Positions 15,300 to 23,045 of a stretch of DNA of 33,363 nt are shown in pieces. The notes under the pieces were generated by a model. It saw only the letters and a list, made by a program, of their open reading frames with translations, had not been told where the DNA came from and did not search any database. The position numbers and the translations under genes are program-made. Origin of the DNA: a virus; the IMG/VR virus record IMGVR_UViG_3300031753_000027, positions 1 through 33,363 of that record; one strand, given 5' to 3'. Every line of letters begins with the position of its first letter. Position 1 is the first letter of the stretch.

Positions 15300-17833
15300 T
15301 GATCCCTGCCGTCGCGCACACGGCAGACTTTCAGCGCGTTCTGTCGCTCCCGCGGCGCGTATGGTCCGAGGAGGATCTCGAGAAACTGGCGCTCGATCTC
15401 ACATCTATATTGAAGACACCGGCGGGCACTATGCGCTTGAAGCACATTCAAGCGCTGGCGCTCCACGACGCCGGTGTCTACGGGGGGCTCTTCGGGCCGA
15501 TCGCCGTGGGAGGAGGTAAGACACTTCTGACACTCCTATTGCCGGCCGTGCTTGAATCTAGGAGACCGCTGCTTCTCCTGCCTGGCGGGCTAATAGAGAA
15601 AACGCAGAGAGAGCGAATCGAACTATCCAAGCAATGGCGCATCCCGTCGTCACTACGAGTGTTCTCGTATGACATGCTCGGAAGGGTAGAAGCAGAATCG
15701 GAGCTAGCTACGTATAAGCCAGATCTGATTATTGCGGACGAGTGCTTCACGGGTACGACCTTAGTGCGCACGGAGAATGGCCCGCGACGCATTTCTGACA
15801 TCGTCCCAGGACAATACGTATGGTCGCTCGGTATTGGTGGACCTGAGCTTAGAGAGGTATTGGGAGTAGGGGAGACACTGACAAATGAGCTGTATCGAAT
15901 ACACTTCGAAGGCAAGCACTACGATTGCACTGCCGGACATCCGTGGCTTACCCGGCAAGGTTGGAAGTGCTCGGCGGAGCTCAGTGTGGGTGATGAAGTC
16001 GTGCGAGACATGCGGCCAGAGTTTCAAGTCAAGGCCGTGCCAGAAACGAAGGTTCTGCTCGAGGAAATGCGTATACACGAATCCGAAGCTAGTGGAGGAC
16101 TGGTCCGAGAGAATGTCGCGGTCGAATCCTGGCCAATATCGGAAGATCAATGGAATGACACGACCGGAAGTCCGAGAGAAAGTATCCGCAACTCATCGCA
16201 AGAATGGTACCCGTCCGAAGATCCAAGGGGGCAATGGCCGAGGAATGACGATCCAGCAAGCGTCTTTACTCTCGGCTTTAGGGCATGGCTGGAAGGCCGA
16301 AAGGAGATTTCCTTGGGGCAGGTGCGCGATCCCGGCATGGCTAGTGGATATCTCTCACGAGAAAGCGAAAATTGCGGTCGAGGTGGACGGGAACAGTCAC
16401 AATACTCTGGCAGTAAGAGCGCGAGACGAGAGGAAAAGGCTATTTTTAGAGGGGTTGGGTTGGATCGTGTTGAGGGTATCGAACGACATGGTATCCGAGA
16501 AGTTGGTAGAAGTTGTCGAGTATATAACCTCCACGTTGAAGGAACGAACAACTTCATACTCGAACACGGACATGTAGTTCATAATTGTCACAAGCTTAAG
16601 AACAAGCGCGCCGCCGTGACCCGTCGCGTCGCTCGGTACATGCATGATCAGCCGCTCACCCATTTCTGCGGGGTGAGCGGAACGATCATGTCACGGTCCC
16701 TAAAGGACTTCGCACACATCCTGCTGTGGTGCCTGAAAACGTCGGCGCCCGTGCCCACGGCGTTAGAGGAAATTGAAGAATGGGCCGAGGCACTCGACGA
16801 AGGGGTCGACCCGTTGGCCCGGCGGAAACCAGGCGCCTTGCTCGAATTCTGCACCGAGGAGGAGAAGAAGGCGCGCCACCCTGCGAGAGTCGGTTTCTGC
16901 CGTCGTCTAACAGAGACACCCGGTGTCGTAGCGACCGTAGGTGAAGGAGAGCACGTTGATTGCAGCATCTATGTTCGTGCAAGCCGGCACAAAGTCTCAG
17001 CCGAAACGGAGCGCCATTTCGAGACATTGCGATCGGCATGGGAGACTCCCGATGGCTGGCAGCTTTCGCAAGCAGTAGACGTTTGGAGGCATGCACAGGA
17101 GCTTGCCTTGGGTCTTTTCTACGCGTGGGAACCTCGGCCACCTACGCCTTGGCTCGAATCGAGGCGTGATTGGAATCGGTTCGTTAGAGAGACCATCTCC
17201 CGCGGACGAACCTATGACTCGGAGCTTCACGTAGCCAACGCATGCGACGCGGGAAAGCTTCCGACCGAAGCGCTCGCCAAGTGGCGATCGATTCGAGACA
17301 CGTTCACTCCTAACGTTATCCCCGTGTGGTGCGACGATAGCGCGCTACACGCATGCGCCGATTGGATGAAAAGCCCTGGGCTCGTTTGGGTGGAGCACAG
17401 GTTCTTCGCGCAACGTCTCTCCGAGCTAACTGGCGTTCCCTACTACGAAGGGGGTGGTTTCGATGCCACTGGAAAGTACGTAGAAGACGCGCCGAGCAAC
17501 ACGTCCGCAATCGTAAGCTGTGATGCGAACAGAGAAGGCAAAAACCTACAGAAGCTCTGGCACCGCAATCTGCTCGTCTGCCCGCCCGCCTCTGCTGCGC
17601 ATTGGGAGCAACTCATTGCGCGTACGCACAGGCCCGGACAGACGGCAGACGAGGTGATCGTGGACATCCTGCTAGGGTGCCGTGAGAACTTCGACGCGTG
17701 CCAGAAAGCCCTAGAAGGCGCTCGCGCGATTCAAGAAGTGACGGGGAAATCTCAGAAGCTCTTACTGGCGGATATTGTCCTACCTAGTGAGAGCGAGGTC
17801 GATCGCATCGGCACGCCGCGATGGCGCAAATAA
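15299..17833 (+). CDS. SF2/SNF2-like DNA helicase interrupted by an intein
   Basis: 844 residues, 563 after splicing. The ATG overlaps the nuclease stop by one base (TGATG). Motif I is GPIAVGGGKT (71-75). The DECH box is split: DE is 147-148, the intein is residues 149-429, and CH is 430-431. Motif III is GVSGTIM. The second lobe ends in REGKNLQKLWHRNLLVCPP and IARTHRPGQ (motif VI near 774), the arginine-finger signature of SNF2-type enzymes. It should remodel or unwind DNA in replication or recombination with the Cas4-like nuclease. Activity requires splicing, because the ATP-hydrolysis motif is broken in the precursor. Confidence 0.88.
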   Translation: MIPAVAHTADFQRVLSLPRRVWSEEDLEKLALDLTSILKTPAGTMRLKHIQALALHDAGVYGGLFGPIAVGGGKTLLTLLLPAVLESRRPLLLLPGGLIEKTQRERIELSKQWRIPSSLRVFSYDMLGRVEAESELATYKPDLIIADECFTGTTLVRTENGPRRISDIVPGQYVWSLGIGGPELREVLGVGETLTNELYRIHFEGKHYDCTAGHPWLTRQGWKCSAELSVGDEVVRDMRPEFQVKAVPETKVLLEEMRIHESEASGGLVRENVAVESWPISEDQWNDTTGSPRESIRNSSQEWYPSEDPRGQWPRNDDPASVFTLGFRAWLEGRKEISLGQVRDPGMASGYLSRESENCGRGGREQSQYSGSKSARREEKAIFRGVGLDRVEGIERHGIREVGRSCRVYNLHVEGTNNFILEHGHVVHNCHKLKNKRAAVTRRVARYMHDQPLTHFCGVSGTIMSRSLKDFAHILLWCLKTSAPVPTALEEIEEWAEALDEGVDPLARRKPGALLEFCTEEEKKARHPARVGFCRRLTETPGVVATVGEGEHVDCSIYVRASRHKVSAETERHFETLRSAWETPDGWQLSQAVDVWRHAQELALGLFYAWEPRPPTPWLESRRDWNRFVRETISRGRTYDSELHVANACDAGKLPTEALAKWRSIRDTFTPNVIPVWCDDSALHACADWMKSPGLVWVEHRFFAQRLSELTGVPYYEGGGFDATGKYVEDAPSNTSAIVSCDANREGKNLQKLWHRNLLVCPPASAAHWEQLIARTHRPGQTADEVIVDILLGCRENFDACQKALEGARAIQEVTGKSQKLLLADIVLPSESEVDRIGTPRWRK
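15743..16585 (+). other. Intein in the helicase DECH box
   Basis: 281 residues. Block A begins CFTGTTLVRTENGPRRISDI with Cys1. Block B is YDCTAGHPWL with the TxxH pattern. Block F is CRVYNLHVEGTNNFILEHG, and block G is HVVHN followed by Cys of the C-extein. All splicing residues are intact. The stretch between blocks B and F (about 16020-16480) in the intein frame is Ser/Arg/Glu-rich and has no recognisable endonuclease. The endonuclease is in the +1 frame (15993-16577). Confidence 0.9.
15993..16577 (+). CDS. Homing endonuclease encoded out of frame inside the intein
   Basis: 194 residues, ATG at 15993, in the +1 frame relative to the helicase/intein. It starts with a zinc-finger-like CETCGQSFKSRPCQKRRFCS followed by RKC, then a NUMOD-like MTRPEVREKVSATHRKNG. 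A Vsr-like nuclease core follows: AIPAWLVDISHEKAKIAVEV, DGNSH, RARDERKRLFLEGLGWIVLR. The catalytic Asp, the EVDG-x-x-H and the D-x-x-R-x-x-x-L-x-x-x-GW pattern fit the EDxHD (I-Bth0305I/DUF559-like) homing nucleases. Its 5' end overlaps the end of the intein N-terminal domain (VGDEVV) and its 3' end overlaps block F. A GGAG lies 14 bases upstream. It should make the double-strand break for intein homing. Confidence 0.82.
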   Translation: MKSCETCGQSFKSRPCQKRRFCSRKCVYTNPKLVEDWSERMSRSNPGQYRKINGMTRPEVREKVSATHRKNGTRPKIQGGNGRGMTIQQASLLSALGHGWKAERRFPWGRCAIPAWLVDISHEKAKIAVEVDGNSHNTLAVRARDERKRLFLEGLGWIVLRVSNDMVSEKLVEVVEYITSTLKERTTSYSNTDM

Positions 17834-17864
17834 GAAGGATCGCGGGGGCTATATCTCTACTGTA

Positions 17865-17961
17865 GACGGCATCTCAATCAGCCCTAGAAAGTAAGGCTTG
17901 GCGAGTGACCCTGCTTTACCGGCCGGTATGCAGGCTCTCTAGGGCTGATTGAGGCGCCGTC
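17865..17961 (+). promoter_or_regulatory. Long structured element in the leader of the next gene
   Basis: A perfect 15-bp stem (17873-17887 with 17939-17953) is extended outward by a 6-bp stem (gacggc 17865-17870 with gccgtc 17956-17961). It encloses an inner 7-bp stem (gtaaggc with gctttac, one wobble) and a ccggccgg stretch. No U-tract follows. It lies in the 154-bp gap before the gene at 17988, so a leader RNA controlling that gene, an RNA-processing site, or a protein-binding site is possible. I recognise no known riboswitch. Confidence 0.7.
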
Positions 17962-17987
17962 CTCTACCCTCAACCAGAGAAAGCTCC

Positions 17988-18497
17988 ATGTCTACACAAG
18001 CAATTCAAGCATCCCAGCAGGCGACCGAATACCGTAATGCATTTCGCTCCGCTCAAGTCTTTGGCAAAGGTCGTTATTTCGAACCAGGGCGCTACCTTCT
18101 CGAGGTAGATAAGTTGTTCTACAAGCGAACTCTCATAGACGGTGCTGCGAAAGAATCTATCATTTGCGAATTCAAGATCCTTGAGAGTTCAAACCCTGCA
18201 TTCGAAGTAGGTAGTACCGTTTCGTCTGTTTTTTCTTTCGCTAACAAGGGCTGGTTGTCCCGTTTCAAGATGATGGTTCTAGCTCTCGTAGGAGCAGACC
18301 CGGACCGCGCGCCGGCTGCCGCGCAGGAAGCGGCGGGGGACATATACGCAGCGCTCCGAGACGACTCGGAACGGGAACGAATCGGGTTGCCAGAGAATTT
18401 CATGCGCGGACGCAAGGTCCGAACAGAGGCCATGGCTGGCAAGACTAGCAATGGCCAGGACATAACAAATATGAAGTGGGAGCCGGTAGCCCAATGA
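17988..18497 (+). CDS. Conserved-looking phage replication-block protein (possible ssDNA-binding)
   Basis: 169 residues from the ATG at 17988, preceded by a GAGAAAG site. The open frame extends upstream into the leader hairpin but lacks a start signal there. The first half is beta-rich (FGKGRYFEPGRYLLEVDKLF, then ESIICEFKILESSNPAFEVG), which could be an OB-fold or similar barrel. The second half is helical with an acidic DDSERERIGLPENFMRGRKV segment, and the C-terminus ends in MKWEPVAQ. Position between a helicase and a DNA polymerase would suit a single-strand binding protein, but no aromatic motif proves this. I do not recognise a family with confidence. Confidence 0.6.
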   Translation: MSTQAIQASQQATEYRNAFRSAQVFGKGRYFEPGRYLLEVDKLFYKRTLIDGAAKESIICEFKILESSNPAFEVGSTVSSVFSFANKGWLSRFKMMVLALVGADPDRAPAAAQEAAGDIYAALRDDSERERIGLPENFMRGRKVRTEAMAGKTSNGQDITNMKWEPVAQ

Positions 18498-18781
18498 TAT
18501 GGGTAGCGACAGTATTGAAGACCCTGGTAACAGCAGCCGCGGGCGCATGGCTCATGCGTGTATGGTGCTACCGGACGCGAGACCTCAGTGGCGAGCGGTG
18601 CGAAGTGTTCGTACCGCAGTATGATCAAGTCAGATTGTATCTAACGAAACGACAGCTATCCCTTACGTTTACGTCTAATGACGCCGTCTCAATCGCGAAG
18701 ATGCTTTTACATTCCGCCTTTGAATCAAATCCCGGAAAATGGCTAACACCTAAGCAAGAAGACAACCCAAACGCAAACTGA
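18494..18781 (+). CDS. Hypothetical protein with N-terminal membrane segment
   Basis: 95 residues. The ATG overlaps the previous stop (ATGA, 18494-18497). An N-terminal hydrophobic helix (MIWVATVLKTLVTAAAGAWL) is followed by a basic turn and a small soluble domain with DQVRLYLTKRQLSLTFTSND and a Pro/Asn-rich end. One membrane pass with the remainder cytoplasmic is likely by the positive-inside rule. No family is recognised. Confidence 0.5.
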   Translation: MIWVATVLKTLVTAAAGAWLMRVWCYRTRDLSGERCEVFVPQYDQVRLYLTKRQLSLTFTSNDAVSIAKMLLHSAFESNPGKWLTPKQEDNPNAN

Positions 18782-18792
18782 GAATTACCTCC

Positions 18793-18837
18793 GCTCTCAC
18801 AGTAGGCCGGGCATTCTCCCTCGCCTCCTGTGAGAGC
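18793..18837 (+). promoter_or_regulatory. Stem-loop upstream of small gene
   Basis: A perfect 10-bp stem (gctctcacag 18793-18802 with ctgtgagagc 18828-18837) has a 25-nt GC-rich loop. It lies in the 77-bp gap between genes, 21 bases before the ATG at 18859. There is no T-tract, so it is more likely a leader or processing element than an intrinsic terminator. Confidence 0.65.
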
Positions 18838-18858
18838 ACATTCAAGAAGGAAAAGACG

Positions 18859-19119
18859 ATGGCCAGACGCGCTAATAAGATTGCGTGGTCCGAGACGCCA
18901 GAGGCGAATGCGACGTATGTCCAACGAAGGGCAGAGGCGCAAGCAAAGGCTAATGAGACGGGGTTTGATTATAGGCTCGCTTTCAATGAATTGGTGAAGG
19001 ATTACATGATTAGCTTGCTGCCGATGAAGAAGAATCGATATGGATTTGAGCTTTGGTGCGAAGTGGTGAGTTGTGAGGACCTATCCAAGTGCCGCCCCGG
19101 GCACGGACCGATGGGATGA
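18859..19119 (+). CDS. Small hypothetical protein
   Basis: 86 residues. The ATG is preceded by AAGAAGG, a strong ribosome site. The N-terminus is basic and helical (MARRANKIAWSETPEANATY, VQRRAEAQAKANETGFDYRL). A central FNELVKDYMISLLP helix follows, and the C-terminus has two Cys (WCEVVSCEDLSKC). No family is recognised. The strong ribosome site and the upstream stem-loop suggest it begins its own translational unit. Confidence 0.55.
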   Translation: MARRANKIAWSETPEANATYVQRRAEAQAKANETGFDYRLAFNELVKDYMISLLPMKKNRYGFELWCEVVSCEDLSKCRPGHGPMG

Positions 19120-19138
19120 AAGGCTAGAGGGAACCTCC

Positions 19139-19423
19139 ATGCTCAAAGAAGTCTGTCACTGCGGCCACGATCGATTATCTCACTACGTCGATGCTGACTA
19201 TCAGCCGCCGCGCGCTGGCGTTTGCCTAGCGATGCACTGTCATTGCCGCAAATACGTAGATAGAAATGAGGCCCAATCGGCCGAGCGACCGTCTCGCCCG
19301 AACCACGTATCGTGGTGCCGATGCCGTCAATGCGTAGCCTTCTCTAAGGCGGAAACCTATCACCCCGACGATGACGAGCATCATACTCCTACGCTCCCGT
19401 ACCTAGGGGAGTTCTGGCCATGA
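19139..19423 (+). CDS. Small Cys/His-rich zinc-binding-like protein
   Basis: 94 residues from the ATG at 19139, seven bases after GAGGGA. The N-terminal half is Cys/His-rich: CHCGHDRLSHY, then GVCLAMHCHCRKY, spacing typical of a small zinc ribbon seen in many phage and actinobacterial proteins. A second cluster CRCRQC follows, and the C-terminus is acidic and His-rich (YHPDDDEHHTP). The frame opens upstream at 19073 but overlaps the previous gene. Function unknown; DNA or RNA binding is a reasonable guess. Its stop overlaps the next ATG. Confidence 0.6.
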   Translation: MLKEVCHCGHDRLSHYVDADYQPPRAGVCLAMHCHCRKYVDRNEAQSAERPSRPNHVSWCRCRQCVAFSKAETYHPDDDEHHTPTLPYLGEFWP

Positions 19424-19584
19424 ATGTTCCCGGGAACGTGCCCGCCTATCCGGTTGCGTGGGTCGCACGGCATAAGAACAAACGCAAGCTCATAATCGCA
19501 AGGCTCTGGATCGAGGCTAGAGAGCTTGCAATGCAACACTTTCAATGTGGGCCCGATGATCTGTCTATAGAGAAGGCAAAATGA
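19420..19584 (+). CDS. Very small basic protein before DNA polymerase
   Basis: 54 residues, joined to the previous gene and to the polymerase gene by ATGA overlaps at both ends. The product starts MNVPGNVPAYPVAWVARHKN and ends in GPDDLSIEKAK. It is basic in the middle (RHKNKRKLIIARLWIEARE) with a long helix. The translational coupling on both sides is the best evidence that it is a gene. It may bind nucleic acid, but this is only inferred from charge. Confidence 0.55.
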   Translation: MNVPGNVPAYPVAWVARHKNKRKLIIARLWIEARELAMQHFQCGPDDLSIEKAK

Positions 19585-21677
19585 ACGTCGTAGCCTTCGA
19601 TACCGAAACGGCGCTCATTCGCCCGGCGCTTCAAGCCCCGCCGATGGTCTGTCTCACGTGGCAACGAACGGGGATGGAGCCTCGAATTGACCACGTGAAG
19701 GACGCGGAACCTAGGATTAGAGGCTGGTTAGAGGATCAGAACACATTACTAGTCGGCCACTATACTACCTATGACACGGCCGTCATATGTGCTCAGTTCC
19801 CACGGTTGACTCCACTGGTGTTTCGCGCCTATCGGGAAAGTCGGATCACTTGTACTAAAAAGCGACAGCAACTGTTAGATATCGCTGGAGGAGTCTTCCG
19901 CGGGCGTCTCGGAGAAAAGGGGCGATGGATTACACATGAATATAGCCTAGATGCTTTGTCCCGCCGTCTTCGAGGTATCGCCATGCAAAAAGACGGCTGG
20001 CGCCTGGAGTACGCAAACTTCATAGACGTGCCTATAGCCAAGTGGCCCGAAAGAGCGGCAGAGATTCAAGAGAAGGCTCGCATTCGCCGGGCTGAGTTAC
20101 CCCCCGATCCAGTTGACAAGAAGGATGCGCACTATGATGAAGTGAGGAATCTGAATGCGATTCTCGCAGATGAGCCGGAAGGCGCGATTAAGTACCCCCT
20201 TGACGACGCGACCGCAACCCTAGAGGTATATCTCGCGCAAGAGAAGCATGCGGACTATCTCAGAGACCAGTATAGACAATCATTTGCAGAGTTTGCACTC
20301 TACCTCTCCAGCGCCTGGGGGCTTCGAACTAATCCGGGAGGCGTAGAGTCGCTTTCCGTCGAAACGGAGAAAGCCCTCGCAGAGATAGAGCAAGATCTCG
20401 TCAAAGCAAACCTAGTTCGCGAAGACGGCACACGGGATACGAAGGCTGCAAAACGCCTTATGGCGAGCGTATGCCGAGCTAATGCCATCCCTATACGCCG
20501 AACGGAGGGCCATACAAAGCCTGACAAGCACGGTGTAGTTTGCGCTGATACCATAGGAGAAGCGTGCGAAGAGCACGTATGCCTAGACTCAGATGCGTGT
20601 GGTGCTGTATGTGGGATGGGCATTACGGCGGTAGATAGCGGCGAGATATGTCTGCTTGAGGGAGAAGAAGGGCAGCTACTTGGACAGTACTCGGAATTCT
20701 CTACCCTGAAGAAGGTTTTGTCGACGGACGTCGAAATGCTGAAACAGGGAACAACGTATCCTGTTCACACGCGATACGATATAGCAGAAACAGGCAGAAC
20801 GACGAGTTCCAAGCCAAACATTCAGAACCTGAGGCGACTGCCTGGGATCAGGGAAGCTTTCGTACCTAGGGACGGAATGGTATTCGCGCAGGCAGACTAT
20901 CCTCAGCTCGAACTTTACACCCTAGCTCAATGTTGTTTCTCATGGTTGGGTCACTCGAAGCTAGGAGAGGCATTGAACGCAGGTCTAGATCCTCACCTCG
21001 CCATGGCCGCAACGATTTTGGGTATCGATTTAGCGACGGCGAAAGCTCACAAGAAGCGCGAAGACGTACAGAATGCTCGACAGACGTCAAAGGTAGCTAA
21101 CTTTGGCTTCCCTGGAGGCCTAGGTCCCGCGAGCCTCATTCTATTTGCGCGTAAGACGTACGGCGTTACCTTGACTCAAGAGCAGGCCCGAACACTTAAA
21201 GAGCAATGGCTGGCGACATGGCCGGAGATGCGAGAGTATTTCGCTCGCGTCAATCAACTGTTCGGCGACGATTGTGAGCGCGCGTCGATCGAGACGCTGT
21301 TTACGGAACGCCACCGAGGTGGCGCCACCTATTGCGCGGCGTGTAACAACGGCTTTCAGGCGCTGGGCGCGGATTGCGCGAAGCGAGCATTGTGCCTCGT
21401 CGCAGAGGCGCAATATTGCGAACCTGGTTCTCCTCTCTATGGCACACGAACTGTCGCGTTCGTTCACGACGAAATCATCGTTGAATGTAATGACGACAGT
21501 AAGGCGCATGACGTCGCTTTAGAGTTAGCTCGTCTCATGGTTGATGGAGCCAACGAATACTTGAAAACTGTTCCTATAAGACTGTCAAATATGGAGCCCA
21601 CACTAATGCGAGTGTGGTCCAAGAAAGCAGAACAACGGTGGGATGTGAACAAGAGGTTAGTACCGTGGACGCCGTGA
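19581..21677 (+). CDS. Family A DNA polymerase with 3'-5' exonuclease domain
   Basis: 698 residues. The N-terminal exonuclease has D7 and E9 (VAFDTETAL), a second motif GHYTTYDTAVI and a third YPLDDATATLEVY. The polymerase has motif A ADYPQLELYTLA near 438, the O-helix RQTSKVANFGFPGG near 498 and motif C VHDEIIVE near 627. Compared with E. coli Pol I (KAINFGLIYG) the O-helix keeps K and F but has Gly-Gly where Ile-Tyr occurs. This variant is common among phage enzymes. It would replicate the phage genome. The ATG overlaps the preceding stop, and the stop overlaps the sigma gene start as GTGA. Confidence 0.93.
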   Translation: MNVVAFDTETALIRPALQAPPMVCLTWQRTGMEPRIDHVKDAEPRIRGWLEDQNTLLVGHYTTYDTAVICAQFPRLTPLVFRAYRESRITCTKKRQQLLDIAGGVFRGRLGEKGRWITHEYSLDALSRRLRGIAMQKDGWRLEYANFIDVPIAKWPERAAEIQEKARIRRAELPPDPVDKKDAHYDEVRNLNAILADEPEGAIKYPLDDATATLEVYLAQEKHADYLRDQYRQSFAEFALYLSSAWGLRTNPGGVESLSVETEKALAEIEQDLVKANLVREDGTRDTKAAKRLMASVCRANAIPIRRTEGHTKPDKHGVVCADTIGEACEEHVCLDSDACGAVCGMGITAVDSGEICLLEGEEGQLLGQYSEFSTLKKVLSTDVEMLKQGTTYPVHTRYDIAETGRTTSSKPNIQNLRRLPGIREAFVPRDGMVFAQADYPQLELYTLAQCCFSWLGHSKLGEALNAGLDPHLAMAATILGIDLATAKAHKKREDVQNARQTSKVANFGFPGGLGPASLILFARKTYGVTLTQEQARTLKEQWLATWPEMREYFARVNQLFGDDCERASIETLFTERHRGGATYCAACNNGFQALGADCAKRALCLVAEAQYCEPGSPLYGTRTVAFVHDEIIVECNDDSKAHDVALELARLMVDGANEYLKTVPIRLSNMEPTLMRVWSKKAEQRWDVNKRLVPWTP

Positions 21678-22234
21678 ATGCAGCCGATCATATAGGCCTG
21701 GTGTACCACGTCGCTAAGCGCTTCAATCGCCGAAACGAGAGCTTTGATGACCTAGTTCAGGCAGGTGTGTTTGGTCTAATCAAGGCGGCAGAATCCTACG
21801 ACCCGTCTCGAGGTTGTTTCTCTACCTTGGCGTGCTGTAAGATACGGACGTATATAGCTCGGTATTTACGAGACTGTACTAGGATAATTCATATCCCTCA
21901 CCACGTGCGATCTGGAGTAACGAAACCTGTAGAGTGTCCGGGAACCGTCGTCGCGAGCTTGGATGCCCCCATCGATGAGTTTTCAACTCTGCATGATCGC
22001 TGCGGGGACGGCACTCCTAGTTCTGAAGAGCAGATCGAAGAGGCGGAAATTTCTCGTCTGATTTGGGCGCACGTGGATAAGCTGAAAGAGCCATATAGAG
22101 AGGTCATTCATCTTAGATATCGGGACGGCATGACGTTACAGCAAATAGGCGATCGTTTCGGACGAACAAGAGAGAGGATGAGGCAAATAGAAGAGCAGGC
22201 TTTAGCAATGCTCCGAAAGAGGGTGAAGCTATGA
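21674..22234 (+). CDS. Sigma-70 family RNA polymerase sigma factor
   Basis: 186 residues if the GTG at 21674 (GTGA overlap with the polymerase stop) is used. A GTG at 21665, seven bases after AGAGGTT, is the alternative. Region 2 is DDLVQAGVFGLIKAAESYDP with SRGCFSTLACCKIRTYIARY. Region 4 is LRYRDGMTLQQIGDRFGRTR with ERMRQIEEQALAMLRKR. It has the full small-sigma architecture and should redirect host RNA polymerase to phage promoters. It sits between the polymerase and nucleotide-metabolism genes. The late minus-strand structural and lysis operons are plausible targets, which is inference. Confidence 0.9.
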   Translation: MNAADHIGLVYHVAKRFNRRNESFDDLVQAGVFGLIKAAESYDPSRGCFSTLACCKIRTYIARYLRDCTRIIHIPHHVRSGVTKPVECPGTVVASLDAPIDEFSTLHDRCGDGTPSSEEQIEEAEISRLIWAHVDKLKEPYREVIHLRYRDGMTLQQIGDRFGRTRERMRQIEEQALAMLRKRVKL

Positions 22235-22668
22235 GCGGATTGAAAGTGTACGTGGCAGGAGCATCTGCAGAGGCAGAAGTAGTCTCCGAGTATATAGAGA
22301 GACTGAAGGGTTATGGGATCGACGTGACGCTCGATTGGACGAAAGACGTCATAGAGCAAGGAGGTGGCAACGCAGGATTGGCGGATCCTCAGAGGCGGCA
22401 TTTTGCAAAAAAGGATCTGAAGGCCATCGCTGAAGCGGATATTCTTTGGCTGATCATTCCTCCGTTTGACATGGTGTCGTATGGCTGTTGGGTAGAGCTA
22501 GGATATGCGCTAGACACAGGCCTTCGCATCTTCGCCTCTGGCGACTATAGGTGCAGCATATTCACGTCATTGACAGACTCTTGCTACGACTTTCACGAGG
22601 AAGCGCTAGAGCGTATCTGGCGAGAGGATCGTAACGCCAGGCAAGGAAGATTGTCATGTCTGAAGTAA
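22231..22668 (+). CDS. Nucleoside 2-deoxyribosyltransferase-like protein
   Basis: 145 residues, ATGA overlap with the sigma gene and a GAGGG site. The Rossmann-like fold shows KVYVAGASAEAEVVSEYIER at the start, then IDVTLDWTKD, a central helix with KKDLKAIAEADILWLIIPPF and the GCWVELGYAL motif carrying the likely catalytic Glu. This is the pattern of the nucleoside 2-deoxyribosyltransferase superfamily, which exchanges or removes bases on deoxynucleosides or nucleotides. Next to a diphosphohydrolase-like gene and the DNA polymerase, it probably shapes the dNTP pool. Exact substrate is unknown. Members of this superfamily also act as nucleotide-processing effectors in signalling. Confidence 0.78.
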   Translation: MSGLKVYVAGASAEAEVVSEYIERLKGYGIDVTLDWTKDVIEQGGGNAGLADPQRRHFAKKDLKAIAEADILWLIIPPFDMVSYGCWVELGYALDTGLRIFASGDYRCSIFTSLTDSCYDFHEEALERIWREDRNARQGRLSCLK

Positions 22669-23045
22669 GGCATACAGACCCTCAAACGGGGGGGCAAAAG
22701 GGAGTGAAACCCGAGCGCTTCGAGCTAATACCCTGGGACGCCATGGAGGAAGTGGCGCGTGTGTACGGAGCCGGCCCTGCAAAAAAGGGGTATGACGAAT
22801 GGAATTGGCTTCGAGGATATAGCTGGAGTCTTTCTCTCGGTGCAGCCTTCCGACATCTTGCGAAATTCTCATTAGGATATGATTATGACACTGGACCTAA
22901 AGGTACGAATTGCCATCATCTTGCCTGTGCCGCATGGCATTGTTTGACGATGCTGACGTTCTTCCTTCGTCACCTCGGAACCGATGATCGAAAAAAGTCC
23001 CCTGTTATTGACAGCAATATATGGATAGACCCCGATGAGGACTGA
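22656..23045 (+). CDS. dATP/dGTP diphosphohydrolase-like protein
   Basis: 129 residues, overlapping the previous gene by 13 nt. The pattern WDAMEEVARVYGAGPAKKGY, then EWNWLRGYSWSLSLGAAFRH and a helix with HHLACAAWHCLTMLTFF, matches the phage domain known as dATP/dGTP diphosphohydrolase N-terminal (formerly DUF5664). Proteins with this name are annotated in phages with 2-aminoadenine (Z) DNA, though the domain is much more widespread. No PurZ or DatZ gene is visible in this window. The likely role is to change the purine dNTP pool during replication. The substrate is not proven by sequence. Confidence 0.7.
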   Translation: MSEVRHTDPQTGGQKGVKPERFELIPWDAMEEVARVYGAGPAKKGYDEWNWLRGYSWSLSLGAAFRHLAKFSLGYDYDTGPKGTNCHHLACAAWHCLTMLTFFLRHLGTDDRKKSPVIDSNIWIDPDED

